A stretch of 43,927 nucleotides of DNA from Prevotella sp. Lineage in GTDB: Bacteria; Bacteroidota; Bacteroidia; Bacteroidales; Bacteroidaceae. The notes under the pieces were generated by a model. That model made no database searches, was not told where the DNA came from, and saw only the letters and a list, made by a program, of their open reading frames with translations. A program made the translations under genes and the position numbers. Position 1 is the first letter of the stretch. Every line of letters starts with the position of its first letter. Shown in pieces: positions 37,001 to 43,659 of the stretch. The stretch spans positions 207,685-251,611 of the forward strand of contig JAFZIZ010000013.1 of assembly GCA_017554145.1 (NCBI GenBank). Reading direction: 5' to 3'.

Positions 37001-38460
37001 TAAGTCTGTCCATTATGGGTAAACTCGTAGGCGACAGCCAATACCTGATCGGTCTGTAAGGCGGTCTTCAGGGAGATATAACCCAACGCTTTGTTGACAG
37101 TATATTCAGAACTGTTCAACAGTCGGGCGGCAGCCAGTTTCTCATAGTCCACACCACCACTGAAGTCCGTAATAGCATCCAACACGCTGGATGTCTGGTC
37201 AATATCACGAGCGGCAACATAGGTGGTTGTCATCTCGGTGTATTCAGTATTAGCACCATTCTTTGGGATATCGGAGACTGTTCCATTAGCACTCCAACGG
37301 GCAGAAGTACTCTCGCCGAGATCAGTGAATCCCACGATATTACGTGTGTTCGATGTTGTTCCTGTCTTGTTGGTCACCCACACCTCCACACGTGTAATCT
37401 GAATACCCGTCATGAGATTAGGCAGTTGCTGCATGGCAGCATCATAACGCTCGCGGAAATAGTTGGCAAGGAAGAAGTGGCGGTTTTCCTCATAATCGGC
37501 AATATTGATCTCGAAAGGCGTCAGTTGCACCCCACCCTTTGACGATACACTCGTCGTAGTGGATTTCTTCTGCGAGAAGACCGTCTGCAGTTTCAGTTTT
37601 CCAAACTGCATATCCGTACGGACACCAAAGAGACTGGAGGCTCCTTTGACAAGGGAGTTGTTAGAGGGGAAAGTCACATTACCTGCTTCTATCAGTTTGA
37701 TGATCTCGTCTTCTTTACCCTCATAGCGCAATTTGATATTCTTGGTATCGAAGTCGAAAGTCGCATCCGTGTTGTAGTTCAGGTTCATATTCACCTTATC
37801 ACCCACCTTACCCGTCACGTTGAGGTTGATCTTCTCGTCAAAATCAATGGCTTTCGTGTTTCTGTTACGTTCAGGCAATGAAGGGTTGTCAATACTCTTG
37901 AAATTAGCACCAAGTTTCAACTCTGCCGTTCCCTGTGTCTTGATACGTACACCACCGGGACCGAAGATTTTCTCCGCAGGTCCTAAGTCGAAGTGCATAT
38001 CGGCAAAGTCGAACTTGTCCTTACCTTGGGCAGCATAGTTGGCGACATTCTTCATACGGAAATACTTCTGGAACTCACGTTGACGACTCCATTCCTGATA
38101 CTCCTCTGGCTTCATTAGGATGGGAGCATTCAGATAGGTACTGCCAATCTTCGAACCAATCAGGTAGACACCCGTCGAGTCGTCGTATTCCGCCTGTTGC
38201 TTGATATTATCAGGCATCCGGAGGTCGATTGCAGAAGAATCGAGGTCGCTCACCAGTATCGGACTGGTCTTCTTGATCTTCCAACGGGGATGCAACAGCG
38301 AGTCAGGAATCGTCTCATCCTCTGTCACCAGTATCGGTTGTGCCTTGACAGAGTCATTCTCATCAGGACGCGAAGGGAAGGGGAACATCGCAGGTAGCAT
38401 GTGTGCCAATGCAACCATGCTGATGAGTAATAATGCGATGTATAGTCCGATTCTCTTCAA
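31024..38460 (-). CDS. sprA: SprA/Sov-type T9SS outer-membrane translocon
   Basis: 2478 residues, the normal size range of SprA (Sov in Porphyromonas). An N-terminal hydrophobic signal (about residues 4-20) and repeated SprA-type segments such as FDFADMHFDLGPAEKIFGPGG (near residue 160), APGLDFAFGL, and a C-terminal beta-strand-rich tail ending LGLSLKFSLTR-like support this. SprA forms the giant outer-membrane barrel through which type IX cargo crosses. The start used is TTG at 38460 because an in-frame stop lies five codons upstream and no ATG occurs before Met15. That TTG lies in an 8-bp repeat. A Lys/Asn/Glu-rich low-complexity stretch is encoded at about 32640-32760. It follows ruvA after 20 bp. 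Confidence 0.93.
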   Translation of the reverse strand: MKRIGLYIALLLISMVALAHMLPAMFPFPSRPDENDSVKAQPILVTEDETIPDSLLHPRWKIKKTSPILVSDLDSSAIDLRMPDNIKQQAEYDDSTGVYLIGSKIGSTYLNAPILMKPEEYQEWSRQREFQKYFRMKNVANYAAQGKDKFDFADMHFDLGPAEKIFGPGGVRIKTQGTAELKLGANFKSIDNPSLPERNRNTKAIDFDEKINLNVTGKVGDKVNMNLNYNTDATFDFDTKNIKLRYEGKEDEIIKLIEAGNVTFPSNNSLVKGASSLFGVRTDMQFGKLKLQTVFSQKKSTTTSVSSKGGVQLTPFEINIADYEENRHFFLANYFRERYDAAMQQLPNLMTGIQITRVEVWVTNKTGTTSNTRNIVGFTDLGESTSARWSANGTVSDIPKNGANTEYTEMTTTYVAARDIDQTSSVLDAITDFSGGVDYEKLAAARLLNSSEYTVNKALGYISLKTALQTDQVLAVAYEFTHNGQTYQVGEFASDHTKAEEALFVKTLKNTSNNPQQKNWPLMMKNVYYLASNIEKTKFKLDIKFQSDTAGVYLTYIPENGVRDITLLKGLGCDRLDNNNKVHSNGYFDYVQGYTVSEGRVFFPSAEPFGKTLRDFLAKNKVPEDMINKYVFSELYDTTRTAAKQMTDKNKYLLTGQFKGTAANVISLGAYNVPQGSVVVTAGGVVLNEGTDYSVDYSAGEVTILNQSIIDAGTNVSVSLESNIDYGMQRKTMLGVNFEYDFSKDLQIGGTLQYLTEQTLTSKVTMGAEPLRNMIWGLNINWKHESQWLTNMLDKLPFLHCTQPSQISFTGEFAHLIAGQAGGTQDNASYIDDFENAKNGIDVSEPRAWSISSVPTEPKMFPEYADKDSVTSGFNRALLAWYNIDPLFTYRSSSLTPSHIKSDLEQLSNHYVRAVYVSELYPNRQQSTYSGATSTLPILNLAYYPEERGPYNLTTDISFDGKLHNPQNRWGGMMRKLDTNDFEAANIEYIEFWLLDPFIYTTQQGVASDYGGDLYINLGEVSEDVLRDGKKFAESTMPVDNMGSFAYTAWGKVPFSPTQTYAFATTAGSRIKQDVGLNGLTDAEERSQPAYVNFLNGINVNDSLRAAWNNDPANDNYHYFRGSDLDARQASILDRYKRINMPQGNSPDSEMQTEGFDTSYKTFPDVEDINQDFTLNEYERYFQYKVSIRPEDMQIGQNFITDIREANVSLRNGNRETVKWYQFRIPLDQYENCVGSISDFTSVRFMRMFLTQFKHPIVLRFGSLDLVRGEWRVYQQPLTGASQSGTLEVSAVNIEENNDKQPVNYVLPPGITRATDPSQPQLVEENEQSMDMVVKNLAPGESKGVYKNTVLDLRRYKHLQMFVHANHLMNDVTNLKNGDLAVFIRVGSDYKNNYYEYEIPLSLTPDRSDYNKYNVEDCRAVWPENNMLDIDLSLFTSLKKNRNKSRASGGTSYNQLFSEADPNRPENTVSIMGNPSLGEVKTMMIGVRNVSKEQKSGEVWVNELRLMEFNNKGGWAASGNLNMQLSDVGTVNMTGKIVTNGFGGLEEGVLQRSTDDYKSYSVTANIELGKFFPDKAKVSAPLYYSVSKEEKRPRYNPMDTDMELKDALDAAADKHERDSIESIAVTKTTNTNFSLSNVRVGIKTKRHPMPYDPANFSFSYSHSHRYTSGETTVYEKEDQWHGSLSYNYTPVYKAWEPFKSVKGKSKWLQYPKQFGLNWLPQNVSFNTEILRNYYELQERDMEDLQGQKLPLTFNEQFLWNREFSIRWDLTKNLHMNFQSATHAQIEEPYTPINKDLYPERYEAWKDSVWQSIRHFGTPLDYRQSFTASLQLPLNRLPIFDWITSDASYTATYDWVRGTDLDDGTNLGNTIANNRQLNINGNFNMETLYNHIPFLKKANDQFKKSSNTPQRTRRNTNNRKQSNAKNDAKNDTKDGEKGETKEEKKLPKNQNAWQKEVTLATDSAIIVNHGKKSKKINVVARTKDGRKYALKYKVLDENRIRINNRDTIQLMLSVTPKRPADNQWWYKPTQTAARFLMMLRSVGISYRNNYAMSVPGFLPNIGDAFGQRGGSVMAPGLDFAFGLMDDSYLQKAQDRGWLLMNDSVATPATTNQTTDLQLKATLEPVRDLKIDLNASRTETKARSIQYMYEGMPTTQSGTFTMTTISLKSAFEGIGDADNGFHSASFEKFCNSLEAFQKQAEEQCGQEVDPYSASVMIPAFLSSYTGSGGGLSFFPALTRLLPNWTIRYTGLTKIPWFRDHFKSVTINHAYKSVYAVGSYTAKAGITSQLGFSVPTVSINESFSPLLGVDVTFFNNLTAKMEYRSTRVLNLSMTSIQINESRSNDWVVGLAYKISDFNIFGASGNRKIKKAQRGSKAKAQDSKEQTTTKSKTGVNHDLNMRLDFSLRKQAAITRDIASQTSAASSGNTALKISFMADYTLSRLLTLSAYYDRQTNTPLLSSSSYPTTTHDFGLSLKFSLTR

Positions 38461-38476
38461 TTCTTCAATCTTTCAA
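38453..38476 (-). repeat. 8-bp (TTGAAGAA) repeat spanning the sprA start
   Basis: Minus-strand units TTGAAAGA, TTGAAGAA, TTGAAGAG. The third supplies the TTG start codon of sprA. The array fills most of the gap after ruvA. Confidence 0.75.
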
Positions 38477-38480
38477 TTCC

Positions 38481-39083
38481 TCACTTAATCTGTTTCAATG
38501 CCAGTTTCACCACCTGTTCTACAGGCAGGTCGGGCTGTTCCTGAAGAATTTGCAAAACAACTTTCTGTGTAGGAGCAGGTGAGAAGCCCAACATCGTGAG
38601 GGCTGATACTGCCTCGTCCTTCACGGCATTGTTGATGGGAGCTGCCATCGTACCACCGGCTGGTATCTCTTCTGCGATACCCAACGCCACAATCTTGTCA
38701 CGCAGATCCACGATGATGCGCTGGGCAGTCATCTTTCCAATACCCTTGATACCCTTCACCACTCGCTCATTACCTGTCGAGATAGCGGCACATAGTTCTG
38801 ATACACTCATCGACGAGAGCATCATCCGAGCTGTATTAGGACCCACGCCACTCACGGAAATCAACAGTTCGAACATTTCTCTTTCTTTCTTGTTCACAAA
38901 ACCGAACAAGACGTAAGCGTCTTCCCTAATCGCCTCATACACATAGAGTTTTACCTCTTTCTTGCCCTGAATGGCACTGTACGTGTTTAGCGAGATATTC
39001 AGACCATAACCCACTCCTGCCGCTTCAACCGTCGCTAAAGCAGGGGTAAGTTCTGTCAACTCGCCCTTTACATATTCTATCAT
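38481..39083 (-). CDS. ruvA: Holliday junction branch migration protein RuvA
   Basis: 200 residues from the ATG at 39083 (MIEYVKGEL); a TTG three codons upstream is less likely. N-terminal OB domain, then two helix-hairpin-helix motifs ([16 protein letters not shown] and [16 protein letters not shown]) and the C-terminal RuvB-contacting domain ending [10 protein letters not shown]. It binds Holliday junctions and directs RuvB. It is followed by sprA after 20 bp and is probably in the same transcript. Confidence 0.96.
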   Translation of the reverse strand: MIEYVKGELTELTPALATVEAAGVGYGLNISLNTYSAIQGKKEVKLYVYEAIREDAYVLFGFVNKKEREMFELLISVSGVGPNTARMMLSSMSVSELCAAISTGNERVVKGIKGIGKMTAQRIIVDLRDKIVALGIAEEIPAGGTMAAPINNAVKDEAVSALTMLGFSPAPTQKVVLQILQEQPDLPVEQVVKLALKQIK

Positions 39084-39231
39084 ATTGCGCAAAATGTATT
39101 AATACAATCATATAAACGCTGTCTGCTTACAATTTATTGTATTTTAGCCCCGAATAGATACGGATTGTTACAAATGGTCACTTTTTAAGAAATTTATCTT
39201 CCTTTTCGTTAGGTATTTCGTCTAAAAAGTG

Positions 39232-39239
39232 TAATTTTG
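39232..39239 (+). promoter_or_regulatory. -7 promoter element of ddh
   Basis: TAATTTTG, 42 bp upstream of the ddh ATG, in the 198-bp divergent gap with ruvA; no other feature was recognised in that gap. Confidence 0.5.
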
Positions 39240-39281
39240 CAACCGATTTTGGAAATAAGAACAACTAAAATATAGAAGAAA

Positions 39282-40181
39282 ATGAAAAAGATTCGCGCTG
39301 CCGTCGTCGGTTACGGCAACATTGGTAAGTTTACCATCGAGGCTCTCGAGGCCTCAGCCGATTTCGAAATTGCAGGAATTGTACGCCGTAACGGAGCAGA
39401 AAACAAGCCCGCAGAACTCGCTCCCTATGAGGTAGTGAAGGATATCAAGGAACTGAAGGATGTCGATGTAGCCATCCTCGCCACTCCTACCCGTTCTTGC
39501 GAGGAGTTTGCCAAGCAGATACTTCCTTTAGGCATCAATACCGTCGATTCATTCGATATCCACACCAATATCCGTGGCTATCGTGAGCGCCTGATGGAAA
39601 TCAACAAACAGACAGGTACTGTCAGCGTGATTGCTGCCGGATGGGACCCAGGTTCTGACTCTATCGTCCGCACCCTCATGCAGAGCTTGGCACCGAAAGG
39701 ACTCTCCTATACCAACTTCGGACCTGGTATGTCGATGGGACACAGCGTCTGCGTACGCTCTAAGGCAGGTGTGAAGAACGCCCTTTCCATGACCATTCCT
39801 TTGGGTGAGGGCATCCATCGCCGTATGGTCTATGTAGAGTTAGAAGACGGTTATACGCTGGAGCAGGTAACGAAGGACATCAAGGCCGATCCCTATTTCG
39901 CCAATGATGAGACACACGTCTTCGCTGTCGAGTCAGTCGATGCTGTCAAGGATATGGGTCATGGTGTGCATCTCGTTCGCAAGGGCGTCAGCGGAAAGAC
40001 ACAGAACCAGCGTCTGGAATTCAATATGAGCATCAACAACCCCGCTCTCACTGCTCAGGTACTGGTTAATGTTGCCCGTGCTTCTATGCGTCAACAGCCC
40101 GGTTGCTATACGATGGTTGAGATTCCCGTCATCGACATGCTGCCAGGTGAGCGTGCTGACCTCATCGAACACCTCGTATAG
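39282..40181 (+). CDS. ddh: meso-diaminopimelate D-dehydrogenase
   Basis: 299 residues. NADP-binding VVGYGNIGKF at the N-terminus, VAILATPTRSCEEFA, and the substrate domain with GWDPGSDSIVRTL and NFGPGMSMGHS match meso-DAP dehydrogenase. It interconverts tetrahydrodipicolinate and meso-DAP in one step for lysine and peptidoglycan synthesis. It is a single-gene transcript, with its own promoter and a strong hairpin terminator. Its TAG stop is the first codon of a 7-bp repeat array. Confidence 0.96.
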   Translation: MKKIRAAVVGYGNIGKFTIEALEASADFEIAGIVRRNGAENKPAELAPYEVVKDIKELKDVDVAILATPTRSCEEFAKQILPLGINTVDSFDIHTNIRGYRERLMEINKQTGTVSVIAAGWDPGSDSIVRTLMQSLAPKGLSYTNFGPGMSMGHSVCVRSKAGVKNALSMTIPLGEGIHRRMVYVELEDGYTLEQVTKDIKADPYFANDETHVFAVESVDAVKDMGHGVHLVRKGVSGKTQNQRLEFNMSINNPALTAQVLVNVARASMRQQPGCYTMVEIPVIDMLPGERADLIEHLV

Positions 40182-40213
40182 TTAAAAGATAATAGTTAAG
40201 AGATAATAGTTAG
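40179..40213 (+). repeat. 7-bp (TAGTTAA/GATAATA) array after ddh
   Basis: Five units, TAGTTAA, AAGATAA, TAGTTAA, GAGATAA, TAGTTAG, run from the stop codon directly into the terminator stem. TAGTTAA is the complement of the TTAACTA found in the array at 16264. Confidence 0.85.
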
Positions 40214-40246
40214 AGTCCCTACTAGCGCAATGCCAGTAGGGACTCT
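40212..40246. terminator. Hairpin terminator after ddh
   Basis: Perfect 12-bp stem AGAGTCCCTACT / AGTAGGGACTCT with an 11-nt loop, between the convergent ddh and antiporter genes. From here to 40334 nothing else is convincing. Confidence 0.85.
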
Positions 40247-40334
40247 TCCTTCTGGGCTTAGGTTCTTTGGATTGCAATTCGGCAAAAGCGTATGGAAGAG
40301 ATTTCTTGGGTCGTTTCATTCTTTCGATTTAACT

Positions 40335-42056
40335 TCATTGAATCACGTCGCGCTGAGCAAGGTTCTCTGTGAATGTTTTGCTTATCTGCTCGCTACGTTT
40401 ACGGAGGCGTGGCGAGAAGGCAATGCTGAAGATGATGGCGAGACCGATGAAGATGCCAGGCATATATCCCCAATGAATAGTACGACCTATGATATGACTG
40501 ACAAAAGCGGCAGCGATGCCAAGGCGTAACAGTTGGAAGGCCAGAAGTTTGACACGAGCAGCACGACTACTATTCCAAAGTGCTATCACGTTGTCACTAC
40601 GGCTACCGTATCGCATCAACGTCCATAAGAAGGGGGCGCACATGATGATGGTGAGCAAGGCGGTGACGATGTCCGCCCACGGCTGAGACAGTATGCCCGC
40701 AATGAATGGCTCACCAAAATAGAGCATCAGTGCGATGATGGCCATACAGAGCACACTATGGATGATAATGATGATACCTACATGCTTAAGATAGGCACGC
40801 CAACGGCTGTATTGTTCTTCTGTCTCTGTCTCATCCTCATCAGAGGCATTTCTCTCTAAATGAGTCTTCCAACGCTTTGGCAATGCATGTTCCACAAGAC
40901 CGTAAGCAGGTTCGGCAAGTCGAATCATATAGGGCGTGGTGAACGTAGTGAAGACGGATACTGCCACGACGATGGGATAAAGAAAATCGCTGGTAACGCC
41001 GAGCGACGTACCGAGGGTGGCGAGGATAAATGCAAACTCGCCAATCTGCGTCAGAGAGAAAGAGCATTGCATGGCGGTTTTCAGCGGTTGTCCAGCCAAT
41101 AGGAATCCACCCGTACTCAGAATGGTCTGACCCAGCATGATGGCAATGACGATGCAGAGAATAGGTACAATGTACTCAGCGATAAGCGCCACATCAACCA
41201 TCATTCCTACTGATACGAAGAAGATGGCACCGAAAAGGTCTTTGACGGGACTGACTAAGTGCTCTATCTGCTCTCTTTCAACAGTCTCGGCTAGGATGCT
41301 ACCCATGATGAAAGCACCAAATGCAGCGGAAAAACCCACAGCAGATGCGATCACTACCATGCCAAAACAAAGGGCAAGTGCCGTGATGAGCAGTGTCTCG
41401 TTGCTCATCAACGACTTCACCTTACGCAGGAATAGTGGTATGAGATAAATGCCCACCACAAACCAGAGGACGAGGAAGAACGCCAACTTCAAAATGGACA
41501 TCAGCATCTGTGTTCCCTCGAACTCCTTACTGACAGCCAGTGTCGAAAGCATCACCATGAGCACGATGGCCAGAATGTCTTCAATAATGAGCACACTGAG
41601 CACGAGGCTTGCAAAGCGTTTCTGTCGCAATCCCATATCATCAAAAGCCTTGAAGATAATGGTAGTCGATGACATAGCCAGCATACCGCCTAAGTAGATG
41701 CAGTCCATCTGGCTCCATCCGAAGAGCTGACCCGTGGACATGCCGACGAGTATCATACCTGCGATGATTGCACAGGCAGCGATGATGGGTGCGGCACCCA
41801 TGCGCAGGATTTTGCGGAACGAGAACTCCAGCCCCAGCGAGAAGAGTAGAAAGATAACGCCAATCTCACTCCAAAGGTGAATGCCATGCAAATCGGTGAC
41901 ACTGGGCATATACGACATATTGGGTGAGGCAAGGAAGCCAGCTACGATATAACCTAACACTACAGGTTGTTTCAGCCGCTTGAAGAGCAGCGTCATGGCA
42001 CCTGCACAAATCAGTATAAGTGCAAGGTCGGCTATTAAGGGTTCAAGTTCATTCAT
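40335..42056 (-). CDS. CPA2-family cation:proton antiporter
   Basis: 573 residues. About twelve N-terminal membrane helices form a Na+/H+ exchanger domain of the KefB/CPA2 type (LGYIVAGFLASPN, FLLFSLGLEFSF, SSTTIIFKAFDDMGL, AAFGAFIMGS). A charged linker rich in Asp/Glu follows (about 405-420). An additional C-terminal module of about four membrane helices replaces the TrkA-N domain found in many KefB proteins. It probably exchanges K+ or Na+ for protons at the inner membrane. It lies 8 bp downstream of the TolC-like gene and is probably in the same operon. Confidence 0.92.
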   Translation of the reverse strand: MNELEPLIADLALILICAGAMTLLFKRLKQPVVLGYIVAGFLASPNMSYMPSVTDLHGIHLWSEIGVIFLLFSLGLEFSFRKILRMGAAPIIAACAIIAGMILVGMSTGQLFGWSQMDCIYLGGMLAMSSTTIIFKAFDDMGLRQKRFASLVLSVLIIEDILAIVLMVMLSTLAVSKEFEGTQMLMSILKLAFFLVLWFVVGIYLIPLFLRKVKSLMSNETLLITALALCFGMVVIASAVGFSAAFGAFIMGSILAETVEREQIEHLVSPVKDLFGAIFFVSVGMMVDVALIAEYIVPILCIVIAIMLGQTILSTGGFLLAGQPLKTAMQCSFSLTQIGEFAFILATLGTSLGVTSDFLYPIVVAVSVFTTFTTPYMIRLAEPAYGLVEHALPKRWKTHLERNASDEDETETEEQYSRWRAYLKHVGIIIIIHSVLCMAIIALMLYFGEPFIAGILSQPWADIVTALLTIIMCAPFLWTLMRYGSRSDNVIALWNSSRAARVKLLAFQLLRLGIAAAFVSHIIGRTIHWGYMPGIFIGLAIIFSIAFSPRLRKRSEQISKTFTENLAQRDVIQ

Positions 42057-42064
42057 GATAATAC

Positions 42065-43480
42065 TTATTTCGTGCCGCCTCCAAGAGCAATGTAAAGGGC
42101 GATGACAGCTTGAGCACCTTTATACATATTCGAAGCCTCACTAAGTTGTGCGTTGAGCAAACTCTCCTGAGCGGTGAGCACTTCGAGATAGTTCGCCTTG
42201 CCGTTGTCCATCAGTTCATGGGTACCCGTATAGGCATCGAAGAGCACCTCTACCTGACGGCGGTAGTAGGCATACTTCTCACGTGCAGCTTGACAGTCTG
42301 CCATTGCCTCGTTCACTTGGTTGCCAGCATCGATAACGGTCTGTACGTATTTCTTCTGTAGGTCTTCCTGAGTCAGTTGATTGATTTTCAGGTTCGCCTT
42401 CAACTTGCCACGGGCGAAGATCGGTTGCGTAAGTGAGCCAACGGCGCTGAGGAGCAGTTTACCTGGATTGACCACCATGCTACCTGCAGAGTTGGTCCAT
42501 CCTGCTGTTCCCGTCAGTGTGATACCTGGGAAGAAAGCAGCACGGGCTGCCTGTGTGTTATAGAACGCCTCTTCCATGGCGTGGTTTGCCATACGGATGT
42601 CGGGACGCAGTTCAAGCATTGTGGCTGGCACACCGATTTTCAGGAACTGTGGGTCGAACATACGCTGACCGACCATGTTCTCAGGTTTCTTTTCCAATGC
42701 CGAGGATCCCCACTTGCTGCGCTCAATATGCTGCGGCGAGGTTGCCAACAGACGACTGATGGCATTCTCAGTAGCACGTATGTTACGACGCGTATCGACA
42801 ATCTGTGTCTTTACGTTCAGGTAGGATGACTCCATCTGGTTGACGGCAGTCGAATACGACTTACCGTTCTCCCATAGCGTCTTCTGTGTCTCTAACGAGG
42901 CATTCCACAGACTGTCGGTCTGGGTCAGGATTTCCAGTTGGCGGTCGAGCAACTGCAACATATAGTACTGTTGGGCAGTGGTTGAAATGAGGTTGGCACG
43001 TATGGCTTCCTCACGCACTTGAGCCTGTAAGACAACAGCCTTCGCAGCCCGTTTCTTGTTGGTGATAGAGCCGAACACATCGACATCCATAGATAGTTGC
43101 AACGGCAGGTTATAGGTCTTCGACCACGGGTTATTGTCGAATTTGGCGAGTGTACCCTGCGGTGAGAAGTAGAGCGATGGCAGGTAGGCCAGACGAGCAG
43201 CCGTCAGTGATGCCTCACTCTTCTCTACAACGATACGGGCAGAGTTCAGGTCGGTGTTATTTGCCAGCACCTGTTCGATGAGTTGTTGAAGCAACGGGTC
43301 GGTGAAGAACTCGCGCCATGACATTTCGGCAAGGGAAGCACCACCTGCATTAGCATCTTGTATCGTACCAAAAGCATCGGCAGGCGTTTCCGTCTTCTGC
43401 TCATACTTATCGTAAATACCACAGCCTGTGAGCATAAAGCTCACGGCTGCAGCAGCAATGATACTTGAAAGTCTTTTCAT
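42065..43480 (-). CDS. TolC/NodT-type outer-membrane efflux lipoprotein
   Basis: 471 residues from the ATG at 43480; the frame runs further upstream but only across the preceding small gene. Lipoprotein signal MKRLSSIIAAAAVSFMLTGC (Cys20). Two repeats of long coiled-coil helices with typical efflux-protein segments (WREFFTDPLLQQLIEQVLANN, GVPATMLELRPDIRMANHAM, YLEVLTAQESLLNAQ) match the NodT/OprM family. It should trimerise as an outer-membrane channel for an RND or similar pump. No pump or adaptor gene is in the window. It lies 7 bp after the small peptide gene. Confidence 0.93.
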   Translation of the reverse strand: MKRLSSIIAAAAVSFMLTGCGIYDKYEQKTETPADAFGTIQDANAGGASLAEMSWREFFTDPLLQQLIEQVLANNTDLNSARIVVEKSEASLTAARLAYLPSLYFSPQGTLAKFDNNPWSKTYNLPLQLSMDVDVFGSITNKKRAAKAVVLQAQVREEAIRANLISTTAQQYYMLQLLDRQLEILTQTDSLWNASLETQKTLWENGKSYSTAVNQMESSYLNVKTQIVDTRRNIRATENAISRLLATSPQHIERSKWGSSALEKKPENMVGQRMFDPQFLKIGVPATMLELRPDIRMANHAMEEAFYNTQAARAAFFPGITLTGTAGWTNSAGSMVVNPGKLLLSAVGSLTQPIFARGKLKANLKINQLTQEDLQKKYVQTVIDAGNQVNEAMADCQAAREKYAYYRRQVEVLFDAYTGTHELMDNGKANYLEVLTAQESLLNAQLSEASNMYKGAQAVIALYIALGGGTK

Positions 43481-43487
43481 CTTATAT

Positions 43488-43640
43488 TTATTCATTGAAC
43501 AATATGTCATCAATGTCACGAGAGAGCAACTCATTGAAATCCTCCACATCACCGTCTTTCTTTTCCAGTGAGCCTGCCAATAAAGGCTGATATGGGAGGA
43601 CGATCTCTTCTATTTCCGGTTTCAGATATAATTTTCTCAT
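43488..43640 (-). CDS. 50-residue KPxI...LLAGS peptide of unknown function
   Basis: ATG at 43640, stop at 43488-43490. The N-terminus carries MRKLYLKPEIEEIVL followed by PLLAGS, then an acidic tail (pI low: many Asp/Glu). Short proteins with a K-x-KPxIxxIxL start and an LLAGS-like segment recur in Bacteroidales near secreted proteins, from my general knowledge; their role is not established. It is preceded at 8 nt by a perfect GAGGAGG, rare in this phylum. It follows the partial secreted-protein gene by 19 bp and precedes the TolC-like gene by 7 bp, so all are probably co-transcribed. A processed or exported peptide is possible but unproven. Confidence 0.65.
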   Translation of the reverse strand: MRKLYLKPEIEEIVLPYQPLLAGSLEKKDGDVEDFNELLSRDIDDILFNE

Positions 43641-43648
43641 TGTATAAT

Positions 43649-43655
43649 CCTCCTC
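43649..43655 (-). promoter_or_regulatory. Strong Shine-Dalgarno (GAGGAGG)
   Basis: GAGGAGG on the minus strand, 8 nt before the ATG of the 50-residue peptide. Other starts in the window lack such a site. Confidence 0.8.
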
Positions 43656-43659
43656 TACT

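Noticed and set aside
40180-40319. 45-codon basic reading frame on the minus strand starting at 40319
   Set aside because: It reads through the terminator stem and the 7-bp array and ends there; no family is recognised, although an unknown small gene cannot be excluded.
43481-43552. Longer start for the TolC-like gene
   Set aside because: It would run over the small peptide gene and bury the lipoprotein signal; the ATG at 43480 gives a normal signal peptide.
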